Shown here: piece by piece, positions 1-7,565 of the stretch
How positions within the stretch are numbered: position 1 is the stretch's first letter
Layout of the letters: each line of letters starts with the position of its first letter
Assembly: GCA_902509725.1 (NCBI GenBank)
Contig: CABWYI010000020.1
Coordinates: 1 to 11,133 of the forward strand
Source of the DNA: an uncultured Pelagibacteraceae bacterium
GTDB lineage: Bacteria > Pseudomonadota > Alphaproteobacteria > Pelagibacterales > Pelagibacteraceae
Direction of reading: 5' to 3'
DNA length: 11,133 nt
Position numbers and translations under genes: made by a program
The notes under the pieces: model-generated
Database searches by the model: none
Told to the model about the DNA's origin: nothing
Seen by the model: only the letters and a program-made list of their open reading frames with translations

Positions 1-205
1 CAATGGCAATACAAACACTGTTTATATCAACCCACTAAATTCTCTTAGATTCGTATTAAATAAAGTCAAAAAAGATAAAATTAATCTAAAAAAAGATTTT
101 TGGGTTTTTACCGGATCATCAGTTGGAGTTGTCCCAATCAAAGGAAAAGGGCTCTATATTGGTCAAATTGATAAACTTGGATCTGTAAAAGCAATTATAA
201 GGTAA
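1..205 (+). CDS. 2-keto-4-pentenoate hydratase / fumarylacetoacetase-family protein, C-terminal end only (partial)
   Basis: An open frame enters from the left edge (first full codon at position 2) and stops at TAA 203-205, giving the last 67 residues. The residues NPLNSLRF, followed by a lysine-rich helix and then WVFTGSSVGVVPIKGKG and a terminal GSVKAIIR, match the C-terminal layout of MhpD/DmpE/DmpH-type 2-keto-4-pentenoate hydratases: an NPL(N)SLRW-like helix start, a V(F/L)TGS(L/S) turn, a conserved proline, and a final GSV strand. These enzymes hydrate or decarboxylate 2-oxo acids from aromatic meta-cleavage, but many environmental members have unknown substrates. The catalytic metal site lies outside the window, so the reaction cannot be assigned. 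It converges on the GNAT gene with only 21 bases between stops and has no evident link to the sulfonate genes. Confidence 0.72.
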   Translation, partial: NGNTNTVYINPLNSLRFVLNKVKKDKINLKKDFWVFTGSSVGVVPIKGKGLYIGQIDKLGSVKAIIR

Positions 206-226
206 TTAATCTAACTAAAAATTTTT

Positions 227-658
227 TTATTTTAATTCGTATAATTCCCAATTAGTTTCATCTGCAACTCTTCTATATAAAGACTTTGCTCTTACATTAT
301 CACTTCGTGTAATCCATCTTATTAAGTTCCATCCATTTTTTTTTGATATTTTTTTTAATCCAATTAAAATTTTCTCACCAATCCTTTTACCTCTATGACC
401 TGGATCAACATAAAGATCATCTAAAAAACCAATATCCTGTCCAGTTAATGGTCTTGGCATTCTTCTGTAATGAGCAAATCCAACAACTTTACCATTAACT
501 TCATAAAAAAGACCTTCGACTTCATGATCTTTATTATGCAGCCAACTCCAAACTGTATTTAAAATTTTTTCATTCATTTCAACTTTATAAAATTCAGCAT
601 AACCCCTATAAAGTTTTTCCCACTGATCTTTGTCTTTTAATTGAATTTCCCTAATCAT
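227..658 (-). CDS. GNAT-family N-acetyltransferase
   Basis: A 143-residue cytoplasmic protein of normal size for a single-domain GNAT enzyme. The acetyl-CoA binding motif A is clear at about residues 81-100: a DLYVDPGHRG strand-loop followed by KRIGEKIL, which fits the R/Q-x-x-G-x-G/A pyrophosphate loop at the start of the long helix. Motif B follows at about 117-129 (SDNVRAKSLYRR), with the usual Asn and Tyr. The acyl acceptor cannot be told from sequence; the family acetylates amines on small molecules or proteins. The ATG directly abuts the TAA of the oxidase fragment upstream (TAAATG), so it is the last gene of the xsc unit and probably translationally coupled. A GAGG lies 12 bases before the start. 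A role on an amine intermediate of taurine-type metabolism is possible but only inferred from position. Confidence 0.88.
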   Translation of the reverse strand: MIREIQLKDKDQWEKLYRGYAEFYKVEMNEKILNTVWSWLHNKDHEVEGLFYEVNGKVVGFAHYRRMPRPLTGQDIGFLDDLYVDPGHRGKRIGEKILIGLKKISKKNGWNLIRWITRSDNVRAKSLYRRVADETNWELYELK

Positions 659-1189
659 TTAAATTTCAGACCTCGCTCTTAATCTTTCGTATATAAGTTT
701 TGCCTTTATTCCTAAATTCAAAAATGGTTGTGGTGGCAACCAAGTTGGTTTACTTCTAGCTTCTATAGTTTCAATTTCTTTTGTTTGTTCATTGCTTGCT
801 TTAATGGCAATCTGTTCTCCAAATAAAGTTCCAACACCTATTCCAGAACCATTATAACAACCTGCTACAAATATATTTTCGTCAATTTTTTCAAAAAGTT
901 GCGAGCTATTTCTAGTTCTTGAAACAATTCCAGACCAAGTTGATTGGATTATATCATCTGGTAATTGTGGAAATCTTTTTTTAATACCAATTTTTTGTAA
1001 AATTGATCTTTTTTTTAAATCCGATTGAACCATCTTATAAGGATTATGAACTTCAGCAGTATTTCTAATTAAAATACGTCTATCTTTAGTAAATCTAACG
1101 GTAGCTCCCATCGGTCTTACAGGTAAAACTCCCCACTCTTTCGGCTCTCCAATTAATTTAAACTCATCGTTAGTTAAGGGCCTTGTCAT
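659..1189 (-). CDS. C-terminal part of split FAD-dependent amine oxidase (DadA/TauY-like)
   Basis: This 176-residue frame is the distal half of a DAO-superfamily oxidoreductase. It opens with MTRPLT, which in intact relatives lies mid-protein after a strand ending ...TFAS or ...TLTAS. It then shows VLPVRPMGATVRF and a TAEV segment typical of the substrate domain, and at residues 109-124 the sequence AGCYNGSGIGVGTLFG, the second FAD-contacting glycine-rich segment near the C-terminus. It has no nucleotide-binding N-terminus of its own. Its ATG overlaps the TGA of the upstream half by four bases (ATGA), and I see no Shine-Dalgarno before it, so any translation would rely on coupling. Together the two parts give about 431 residues, the normal size of one DadA-type enzyme. 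Most likely one gene broken by a frameshift or small deletion, or a sequencing/assembly error. A functional two-chain enzyme is less likely. Confidence 0.82.
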   Translation of the reverse strand: MTRPLTNDEFKLIGEPKEWGVLPVRPMGATVRFTKDRRILIRNTAEVHNPYKMVQSDLKKRSILQKIGIKKRFPQLPDDIIQSTWSGIVSRTRNSSQLFEKIDENIFVAGCYNGSGIGVGTLFGEQIAIKASNEQTKEIETIEARSKPTWLPPQPFLNLGIKAKLIYERLRARSEI

Positions 1190-1953
1190 AAAGTGATTCG
1201 AAAATTATAGTTTTTTTTTATACCTAGTGATTTTAGAAATCCATTAGTAGCAAAAATTATTTTTTTAGTCTTAACCAAGCCAATTTTGAAATTACAATTA
1301 ATTGTACTATTAACCTTTTTCCAATTTAATAACTGTGTATTTTCATAAAGTTTTACATTTTCAGGCAATGTATCAATCATTGCTCTAACTAATTTTCCTG
1401 GATGCAATAAAATTCCTCCCTTTGTATGTAAAGCAACATTATAGAAGTTAGTACCTAATCTTTTTGTGAGATCCTCTTTAAATAACAAATTGTGCTCGAA
1501 ACCTAATTTAGAGATAGTTTCTGAGAAATTTTCTAAAATATCTTTATCTTCAAACTTAGATGATGCAAAATACTTTCCACATTTATTCCAATCACAGTCA
1601 ACTTGATGCTCTTTGATAAATCTTTCAACTGCTTCTATTCCTAATTTATAAATATCTGCTTTTTTTTTATAATTTTCCAATTCTTTATTAGATGTGAAAC
1701 CATCATTGAGTGTTGTATCAACCAAGTAACCTGAGTTTCTTGAGCTTGCACCCTCTCCTGCTAATTGAGAATCTACCAATAATATTTTTTTATTAGGATA
1801 TAGTTGGCCTAGTTTCCTTGCAGCAGATAATCCAGTATAGCCAGCACCTATAATCAACCATTCACAACTTAAATCAGATGAAAGTGTTTGAATATAACTT
1901 CTTGGATTTAGATCATTTATCCAGCTACAACTATTATCATTAATAACCACCAT
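1186..1953 (-). CDS. N-terminal part of split FAD-dependent amine oxidase (DadA/TauY-like)
   Basis: A 255-residue frame carrying the FAD-binding half of a DAO-superfamily enzyme. Residues 33-47 (LIIGAGYTGLSAARK) are the GxGxxG dinucleotide fold. Residues 67-77 (EGASSRNSGYL) are the GAS-x-RN-x-G flavin motif of DadA/glycine-oxidase-like enzymes. HPGKLVRAM at about 184-192 and FATNGF at 234-239 are further family landmarks. The frame stops with TGA at 1186-1188, exactly where the family's next conserved segment (TRPLT) continues in the other frame. Members oxidatively deaminate amines or amino acids. TauY, the large subunit of taurine dehydrogenase, belongs here, and the position directly downstream of xsc would suit a taurine-to-sulfoacetaldehyde role, though that is inference and no TauX small subunit is visible. 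As read, the product lacks most of the substrate domain. Confidence 0.83.
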   Translation of the reverse strand: MVVINDNSCSWINDLNPRSYIQTLSSDLSCEWLIIGAGYTGLSAARKLGQLYPNKKILLVDSQLAGEGASSRNSGYLVDTTLNDGFTSNKELENYKKKADIYKLGIEAVERFIKEHQVDCDWNKCGKYFASSKFEDKDILENFSETISKLGFEHNLLFKEDLTKRLGTNFYNVALHTKGGILLHPGKLVRAMIDTLPENVKLYENTQLLNWKKVNSTINCNFKIGLVKTKKIIFATNGFLKSLGIKKNYNFRITL

Positions 1954-2000
1954 AATGAAAGATTACGATAATTTATTACTATTTTAAAGGTCTTAAGAAA

Positions 2001-3782
2001 CTAAACTAAAGAAGGTTGTTTCTTCATGTCTGCTTTGTTAATACCAGCAACTTTAACTGGTTTCTTCATTGCATCTCTTCTAAAGGGTTCACCAAGCTCT
2101 TGGTTAAGAATTACTTCAATAAAAGTTGTAATACCTTTCTTTTGATCTTCACAAGATTGTTTGATAGCTGCTGTAGTTTCTTCCATTGTTCTAACAGTAA
2201 CACCTTTTAAACCACAAGCATCAGCTACTTTTGCATAACTTAATTCTGGATCTAACTCAGTACCAACAAAATTATTATCAAACCAAAGAGTAGTATTTCT
2301 TTTTTCTGCGCCCCATTGATAATTTCTAAAGATTACCATTGAAATCGCTGGCCATTCTTCTCTTGCGCAAGAACTCATCTCATTCATACTAATTCCAAAA
2401 GCTCCGTCTCCTGCAAAACCTATTACGGGTGTGTCAGGGCAACCAATCTTTGCACCTAAAATTGAGGGAAATCCATAACCACATGGACCAAATAATCCTG
2501 GTGCTAAATATTTTCTTCCTTTTTCAAAAGTTGGATAAGCATTTCCTATTGCACAATTGTTTCCAATATCGCTTGAAATGATTACATCTTCTGGCATTCC
2601 TGCTTGAATAGCTCTCCAAGCTTGTCTTGGAGACATTCTGTCTTTATCTCTTTCTCTCGCTTCTTTATTCCAAACTGTACCTTTATCATCATCTTCGTGG
2701 TCTAAGCTTGATAATTTTTGTAACCAAGCTGATTTAGTTTGGTGAATAATATCTTTTCTTTTTTGTCTGTCTGTATCACCAGCTGTAGATGATAGTTGAG
2801 ACAATAATTGTTGCGCAACTAATTTAGCGTCCCCACAAATTCCAACTGTAACTTTTTTTGTTAAACCAATTCTGTCTGAATTAATATCAACTTGGATGAT
2901 GCTTGCGTCTTTGGGCCAATAATCCATTCCGTATCCAGGTAATGTTGAAAAAGGATTCAATCTTGTTCCTAAAGCTAAAACAACATCAGCTTTTTGAATT
3001 AATTCCATTCCAGCTTTAGAACCATTATAACCTAAAGGACCCGCAGCTAACGGATGACTTCCTGGAAAACTATCGTTGTGTTGATAGCCTGAGCAAACAG
3101 GTGCATCTAATTTTTCTGCAAGTTTTTTACAATCTTTAATCGCACCGCCAATTACAACTCCTGCTCCAGAAAGTATTACTGGAAATTTTGCTTTCGATAA
3201 TAGGTCAGCAGCTTTTTTAATTGCATCTACTCCACCTGCCTGTCTCTCTAATCTTACTATTGGTGGTAATTCAATATCAATTACTTGTGTCCAATAATCT
3301 CTTGGAACATTTATTTGTGCTGGCGCTGAGCCTCTAATCGCTTTTTCAATTACTCTATTTAATACTTCTGCCATTCTTGAAGGGTCTCTAACTTCTTCTT
3401 GATAGCAAACCATGTCTTTAAATAAATTCATTTGTTCAACTTCTTGGAAACCACCTTGTCCCATAGTTTTATTTGCTGCTTGAGGTGTAACCAATAATAA
3501 AGGTGTATGATTCCAGTAAGCAGTTTTAATTGGGGTTACAAGTCCAGTTATACCTGGACCATTTTGTGCTATTACCATTGACATTTTTCCAGTAGCTCTT
3601 GTATAGCCATCTGCAATTAATCCACCATTTGTTTCATGAGCAACATCCCAAAAAGTTATTCCTGCTTTAGGAAAAATGTCTGAGATTGGCATAAAAGCTG
3701 AGCCAATTATACCAAAAGCATGTTCAATGCCGTGCATTTGTAAAACTTTTACAAAAGCTTCTTCTGTTGTCATTTTTGTCAT
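2001..3782 (-). CDS. xsc: Sulfoacetaldehyde acetyltransferase (EC 2.3.3.15)
   Basis: A 593-residue thiamine-diphosphate enzyme that converts sulfoacetaldehyde plus phosphate to acetyl phosphate and sulfite, the desulfonation step for taurine and isethionate. The ThDP-family layout is complete. The N-terminal pyrimidine-binding domain has the cofactor-activating glutamate at E50 (AHETNGG). A central domain follows at about 190-350. The C-terminal pyrophosphate domain has GDGAFG at 458-463, leading into the downstream Asn (RNYQWG, 486-491). The C-terminal ELGEPFRRDAMKKPV (562-576) is characteristic of Xsc and separates it from acetolactate synthase and other ThDP relatives. The ATG at 3782 is supported by GAAAGG eight bases upstream. 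It is the first gene of a unit with the split oxidase and the GNAT gene, and is transcribed divergently from suyAB. Confidence 0.96.
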   Translation of the reverse strand: MTKMTTEEAFVKVLQMHGIEHAFGIIGSAFMPISDIFPKAGITFWDVAHETNGGLIADGYTRATGKMSMVIAQNGPGITGLVTPIKTAYWNHTPLLLVTPQAANKTMGQGGFQEVEQMNLFKDMVCYQEEVRDPSRMAEVLNRVIEKAIRGSAPAQINVPRDYWTQVIDIELPPIVRLERQAGGVDAIKKAADLLSKAKFPVILSGAGVVIGGAIKDCKKLAEKLDAPVCSGYQHNDSFPGSHPLAAGPLGYNGSKAGMELIQKADVVLALGTRLNPFSTLPGYGMDYWPKDASIIQVDINSDRIGLTKKVTVGICGDAKLVAQQLLSQLSSTAGDTDRQKRKDIIHQTKSAWLQKLSSLDHEDDDKGTVWNKEARERDKDRMSPRQAWRAIQAGMPEDVIISSDIGNNCAIGNAYPTFEKGRKYLAPGLFGPCGYGFPSILGAKIGCPDTPVIGFAGDGAFGISMNEMSSCAREEWPAISMVIFRNYQWGAEKRNTTLWFDNNFVGTELDPELSYAKVADACGLKGVTVRTMEETTAAIKQSCEDQKKGITTFIEVILNQELGEPFRRDAMKKPVKVAGINKADMKKQPSLV

Positions 3783-3899
3783 TAGTAGAACCTTTCTAAA
3801 CTAGTAAATGTAATATTTTTTTATAAAACTATTTGTTAAATGACGCGATTAATATATAAGATTTCTAAAAATTCAAATAAACAAATCGACACTATATAT
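3783..3899. promoter_or_regulatory. Divergent intergenic region between xsc and suyA
   Basis: These 117 bases must hold the promoters of both sulfonate units, and are the most likely place for a shared control site. On the plus strand, TTGTTA (3833-3838) and TATAAG (3855-3860), 16 bases apart, make a plausible -35/-10 pair for suyA. On the minus strand, TTGAAT (3876-3871) followed 16 bases later by TATTAA is a weaker candidate for xsc that uses the same AT-rich box, so the two promoters could overlap. I found no clear inverted repeat that would mark an operator and no folded leader. In such AT-rich DNA these matches are only suggestive. Confidence 0.35.
3791..3796 (-). promoter_or_regulatory. 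Ribosome binding site of xsc
   Basis: Reads GAAAGG on the minus strand, eight bases before the ATG at 3782. It fixes the chosen start over the next in-frame ATG, three codons further in. Confidence 0.6.
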
Positions 3900-4184
3900 A
3901 TGGCTACAGATATCATAATCCATGACCAAAAGGATAATGTTGGGGTCGTTGTTATTGAGAAAATTACCCCAAAACAAGACTGTAAATGCTGGATTATGGA
4001 AAATGACAGCTCTACAAATATTCAATCAATGGATGAAATTCCCTTAGGACATAAAATTGCGATGGTTGACCTTAAAGAAGGTGACACAATTCTAAAGTAT
4101 GGTCATGATATTGGAAAAGTAGTAAAATCAATCAAAAAAGGTGAGCATGTTCATGTTCATAATGTAAAAACAAAGAAGTGGTAA
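3900..4184 (+). CDS. suyA: (2R)-3-sulfolactate sulfo-lyase, small (alpha) subunit
   Basis: A 94-residue SAF-domain protein, the small subunit of the enzyme that cleaves 3-sulfolactate to pyruvate and sulfite (EC 4.4.1.24). It matches the UxaA/GarD N-terminal module that stands alone in SuyA. It begins MATDIIIHD, with DNVGVVVIE early, [16 protein letters not shown] in the middle, then [11 protein letters not shown], and ends [16 protein letters not shown]; the HVHVHN motif is a family hallmark. I chose the ATG at 3900 because the family starts here. An in-frame ATG at 3840 would add 20 residues unlike the family and would overlap the likely promoter. No good Shine-Dalgarno precedes 3900. The predicted size of about 10 kDa fits a small SuyA subunit. 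suyB follows after four bases, consistent with one transcript and one complex. Confidence 0.9.
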   Translation: MATDIIIHDQKDNVGVVVIEKITPKQDCKCWIMENDSSTNIQSMDEIPLGHKIAMVDLKEGDTILKYGHDIGKVVKSIKKGEHVHVHNVKTKKW

Positions 4185-4188
4185 AAGA

Positions 4189-5355
4189 ATGGAAATCCCA
4201 AAAAGTTTTTTAGGTTTCAAAAGAGAAAATGGAAGAGCTGGAACTAGAAACCATGTAATTATTCTTCCTGTTGACGATATATCAAATGCTTGTGCTGAAG
4301 CAGTAGCAAATAATATCAAAGGAACAATAGCTTTACCTCATTCATATGGAAGACTTCAATTTGGTGCTGATTTAGAATTACACTTTAGAACAATGATTGG
4401 AACTGGAAGCAACCCAAACGTTGCGGCTGTTATCGTAATTGGTATTGAACCTAAGTGGACAAAAAAAATTGTTGATGGAATAGCCAAAACTGGAAAACCT
4501 GTTGAAGGTTTTCACATAGAAAGAACTGGTGATATTGGTACAGTCATGAAAGCATCTAAAAAAGCACAAGAATTTGTAATGTGGGCATCTGAAAAACAAA
4601 GAGAAGAGTGTCCAATAAGTGATTTATGGATTTCTGTTAAGTGTGGAGAGTCTGATACAACATCTGGTCTTGCAGCAAACCCAACTGTAGGAAATTTGAT
4701 GGACAAACTTGAACCACTAGGAGTTCATTTATGTTTTGGTGAAACTTCTGAACTTACTGGCGCAGAAAAAGTTTGTGCAACAAGAGGTGCAACAAAAGAG
4801 GCTTCAGATAAATTTATGAAAACTTGGAGCGCTTACAATGATTTTATTTTAAAAGAAGCAACAGATGATTTGTCAGAAAGTCAACCAACCGCAGGTAATA
4901 TAGCGGGTGGCTTAACTACTATCGAAGAAAAAGCTTTTGGAAATTTTCAAAAAATTGGTAACTGTAAATTTGTAGATGTTTTAGAGCCAGCTGAAGAACC
5001 AAAAAAAGGAAAAGGTTTATATTTTATGGATACTTCATCAGCTGCCGCTGAATGTGTTACTCTTCAAGCAGCTGCAGGGTTTAATATTCATTTATTTCCA
5101 ACAGGACAAGGAAACATAGTTGGTAACCCAATTGAACCGGTTGTAAAATTAACTGCAAATCCTCTGACAGTTAAAGGTATGGGGGAGCATATCGATTGTG
5201 ATGTATCTAAGATTCTTTCAAGAGAGATGAATATGTCTGAGGCGGGAGACAAACTCATCGAGACAACTCTAAGGGTTGCTAATGGAAGATTAACCTGCGC
5301 TGAAGCTTTAGGCCATAAAGAATTTGTTATGACTAAACTTTATAGAAGTGCATAA
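4189..5355 (+). CDS. suyB: (2R)-3-sulfolactate sulfo-lyase, large (beta) subunit
   Basis: A 388-residue UxaA/GarD-family lyase subunit of about 42 kDa that with SuyA eliminates sulfite from 3-sulfolactate to give pyruvate. Family signatures appear in order: [15 protein letters not shown] at 9-23, the LPHSYG turn at 49-54, [15 protein letters not shown] at 151-165, [16 protein letters not shown] at 236-251, and [11 protein letters not shown] at 304-314. Sugar-acid dehydratases of this superfamily (altronate, galactarate) share these motifs. The separate SAF subunit with a SuyA-type C-terminus and the flanking suyZ and xsc argue for the sulfolactate enzyme. The family is cytoplasmic and metal-dependent. 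AAGAAG lies ten bases before the ATG, inside the end of suyA, so the two are probably co-translated. No sulfolactate dehydrogenase gene is visible, so the substrate must arrive by uptake or from enzymes encoded elsewhere. Confidence 0.92.
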   Translation: MEIPKSFLGFKRENGRAGTRNHVIILPVDDISNACAEAVANNIKGTIALPHSYGRLQFGADLELHFRTMIGTGSNPNVAAVIVIGIEPKWTKKIVDGIAKTGKPVEGFHIERTGDIGTVMKASKKAQEFVMWASEKQREECPISDLWISVKCGESDTTSGLAANPTVGNLMDKLEPLGVHLCFGETSELTGAEKVCATRGATKEASDKFMKTWSAYNDFILKEATDDLSESQPTAGNIAGGLTTIEEKAFGNFQKIGNCKFVDVLEPAEEPKKGKGLYFMDTSSAAAECVTLQAAAGFNIHLFPTGQGNIVGNPIEPVVKLTANPLTVKGMGEHIDCDVSKILSREMNMSEAGDKLIETTLRVANGRLTCAEALGHKEFVMTKLYRSA

Positions 5356-5373
5356 TCTCAATCTTATTAGATA

Positions 5374-6459
5374 GTGTTTTCAAAACTTGTTTATATAAAA
5401 AGAATTTTTCCAGGTGTAACTTTAGCTTTAATCTTTTTTTTATTTTCTCAGGGAATTAATAATGTGTTGGCTATCGAAATTTTTGGTACACCTAAAAGTC
5501 CAATCTCAACAGTATTGATAGCAATACTTTTAGGAATTTTAATGGGAAATGCTTTTACGCCAAGACCCGGTATGATGGTTGGTCTTGATTTCACTCAGCA
5601 GTATATTCTTAAGATTGGAATTATCTTTTTAGGAATAAGACTAAGTTTTGAAGAGTTTTTGAAATTTGGGTCAATTGCTATACCGCTAATAATTTTCTGT
5701 ATTATAGGAGTTTTAATATTAATTAAGTTGTTAATTAAAAAAGTACCTATTTCATCAAAAATGTCTTATCTGATTGCTATTGGTACAAGTGTATGCGGAG
5801 CAACTGCTATTGTTGCAACAGCTCCAGTCATTAATGCAAAAAAAACTGAAGTTGCATATGCCATTGCGAATATTACTTTATTTGGAGTAATTGCAATGCT
5901 TGTATATCCATATTTTGCAGAATGGTATTTTAATGAGGATGATCTAAAAGCTGGCCTTTTTTTGGGTACTTCAATACATGAAACCTCACAGGTCGCAGCT
6001 GCTGGATTGATTTATGATCAACAATTTAACAGTCCAGAAACTTTAAATGTGGCTACTGTTACTAAATTAATAAGAAATACATTTCTTGTGATTATGATCC
6101 CATTGTTTGCATTTTTATATAATAGAGGTGAAGTTAAAAATGAAAAATACTCTATTCTTAGTATTTTTCCATACTTTGTTCTTGGATTCATTGGAATGAT
6201 CGTAATAAGAAATTTAGGTGATCAATTGTTTTCAGATGAAAACAATAATTATCTTCTTTGGATGAATTTTATTGAGTATTTAAAAATTTTAGCTACAACT
6301 TTTTTGACTATGGCTATGGCAGCAGTAGGAATATCGATTAACTTAAGTGAATTGAAATCAATGGGTTATAAACCTTTTATTGTAGGGTTGATTGCTGCGG
6401 TTACCGTTGGTTTTATAAGTCTTATTTATATCGAAACTATATCAAAATTTTTTATTTAG
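5374..6459 (+). CDS. suyZ: Putative sulfate/sulfite exporter, YeiH/PSE family (SuyZ-like)
   Basis: A 361-residue polytopic inner-membrane protein with about ten hydrophobic segments (roughly 12-30, 43-60, 77-92, 101-120, 131-150, 160-182, 235-250, 262-280, 303-322 and 333-352). The two repeat-like signatures of the YeiH/UPF0324 family are clear: GTSVCGATAIVA at 137-148 and GTSIHETSQVAAAG at 198-211. The founding member of this putative exporter family, SuyZ of Paracoccus pantotrophus, is co-encoded with suyAB and proposed to export the sulfate or sulfite released from sulfolactate; the same order here supports that name. The start must be the GTG at 5374, because an in-frame TAG lies two codons upstream and no in-frame ATG follows near the N-terminus. 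It lies 18 bases after suyB and its tail overlaps the opposing TauE-like gene by eight bases. Transport direction and substrate are inferred. Confidence 0.85.
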   Translation: MFSKLVYIKRIFPGVTLALIFFLFSQGINNVLAIEIFGTPKSPISTVLIAILLGILMGNAFTPRPGMMVGLDFTQQYILKIGIIFLGIRLSFEEFLKFGSIAIPLIIFCIIGVLILIKLLIKKVPISSKMSYLIAIGTSVCGATAIVATAPVINAKKTEVAYAIANITLFGVIAMLVYPYFAEWYFNEDDLKAGLFLGTSIHETSQVAAAGLIYDQQFNSPETLNVATVTKLIRNTFLVIMIPLFAFLYNRGEVKNEKYSILSIFPYFVLGFIGMIVIRNLGDQLFSDENNNYLLWMNFIEYLKILATTFLTMAMAAVGISINLSELKSMGYKPFIVGLIAAVTVGFISLIYIETISKFFI

Positions 6460-7537
6460 CAGGTTTATTAAAATATTTTTTTCTCATATTTGAAAAAAAT
6501 CTTCTAATAAATGCAGCTCCTACACCCAAAGTTACTGCAAACAAAATAGAAAATAATCCATAAAAAAATGGCATATCTTTAGAAAATTCTAAAATAAATT
6601 TTGAGAAAAAATTTAAATCAGTATTTGCTACTTTAGAAATTTCTTTTTGAATTTCTTTTGCAAAAAAAGTATCGTAAGCAATTGCTATTCCAACAACCAG
6701 CAATAAAATTGCTAACAATGCTTTTAATCCAGAGCTATCGATTTTTTCACCTAATTTTTGACCAATCTGTACTCCTAATATTGATCCAACAACCAACATA
6801 ACAACTAACATCAGGTCTATTGAGCCGTAATTAAATGAATGCAAAAAAGTAACTATGACACTTACAAAAATAGTTACAAACAAAGAAGTCCCTGGCACCA
6901 GTCGTGTTGGCATTTTAATAATGTAAATCATTGCAGGTACAAGAATAAAGGCACCACCTATACCCATTATCGCAGCTATAAATCCTACAACTAATCCAAT
7001 TAAAATAGGTGTAAAAATACTTTCGTATAATTTTGATTTTGGAAATCTCATTCTTAATGGCAGGCCATGTATCCAATAATGAACGTGCAATTTTTTTCTT
7101 TCTATAACTTTATTTTTTGCTTTATCAATTTCACCAAGGCTCTCTACCAGCATCAAGGTACCAATAATTGCAAGAATATACATGTAAGCTAAAGAAATAA
7201 CTGTATCAATTTTTCCTATTCCTTTAAAATAACTAAAAGTATAAATGCCTAATGCAGTTCCTATTGAACCTCCTATAACAATCATAAATCCCATCTTATA
7301 ATCCAAAGTGTTTTTTAACCAATGAGTAGTAGATCCGGACACTGATGTTGCTAATATATTATTGGCTTCATTAGCAACTGCATAGGCAGGTGGAACTCCT
7401 AGAAAAATTAAAAATGGTGTCATTAAAAAACCACCGCCTACTCCAAATAAACCTGAAAGAACCCCGACTAATGCACTTAATAAAAGAATTTCAATTGGAT
7501 TAACAAATACTTGGGCTATTGGTAAAAAAACGTCCAT
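6452..7537 (-). CDS. TauE/SafE (TSUP) family sulfite/anion exporter, long form
   Basis: A 361-residue membrane permease with the internal duplication typical of TSUP transporters: SGLFGVGGGFLMTPFLIFLG at 28-47 is echoed by AAIMGIGGAFILVPAMIYII at 188-207. Family members such as TauE and SafE are proposed sulfite or sulfoacetate exporters in taurine and sulfoacetate degradation, which suits a place downstream of aprA and across from suyZ. It is longer than common TSUP proteins (about 250 residues): a basic hydrophilic loop spans about 137-170 and an extra C-terminal helix lies at about 322-346, ending in a lysine/arginine-rich tail. No Shine-Dalgarno is seen before its ATG, which lies 28 bases after the 44-aa gene's stop, so coupling to the upstream genes is likely. 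Sulfite export is inferred from family and neighbours. Confidence 0.87.
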   Translation of the reverse strand: MDVFLPIAQVFVNPIEILLLSALVGVLSGLFGVGGGFLMTPFLIFLGVPPAYAVANEANNILATSVSGSTTHWLKNTLDYKMGFMIVIGGSIGTALGIYTFSYFKGIGKIDTVISLAYMYILAIIGTLMLVESLGEIDKAKNKVIERKKLHVHYWIHGLPLRMRFPKSKLYESIFTPILIGLVVGFIAAIMGIGGAFILVPAMIYIIKMPTRLVPGTSLFVTIFVSVIVTFLHSFNYGSIDLMLVVMLVVGSILGVQIGQKLGEKIDSSGLKALLAILLLVVGIAIAYDTFFAKEIQKEISKVANTDLNFFSKFILEFSKDMPFFYGLFSILFAVTLGVGAAFIRRFFSNMRKKYFNKPAK

Positions 7538-7565
7538 CTAAAAATATATAAACTTTTAATTTAAA

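Noticed and set aside
206..226. Possible bidirectional terminator between the hydratase and GNAT genes
   Set aside because: The A-run followed by a T-run lacks a GC-containing stem; in DNA this AT-rich it cannot be told from background.
2001..3782. Acetolactate synthase or another generic ThDP enzyme
   Set aside because: The ELGEPFRRDAMKKPV C-terminus and the sulfonate context are specific to Xsc, and no regulatory subunit gene is adjacent.
3840..3899. An upstream in-frame ATG that would extend SuyA by 20 residues
   Set aside because: The added residues do not resemble the family, which starts at MATDI-type sequence, and the extension would cover the best candidate promoter.
4146..4160. Short tandem CATGTT-like repeat
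   Set aside because: It is the coding sequence for the conserved HVHVH motif of SuyA.
4128..4319. Minus-strand open frame across the suyA/suyB junction, hydrophobic when translated
   Set aside because: It lies antisense to two well-supported genes, matches no family and is explained as a shadow of their codon usage. Similar antisense frames at 2016-2210, 4378-4706 and 10088-10387 were rejected for the same reason.
4189..5355. Altronate or galactarate dehydratase instead of SuyB
   Set aside because: The superfamily motifs are shared, but the stand-alone SuyA-type subunit, the SuyZ-like exporter and xsc next door favour sulfolactate sulfo-lyase; no hexuronate genes are present.
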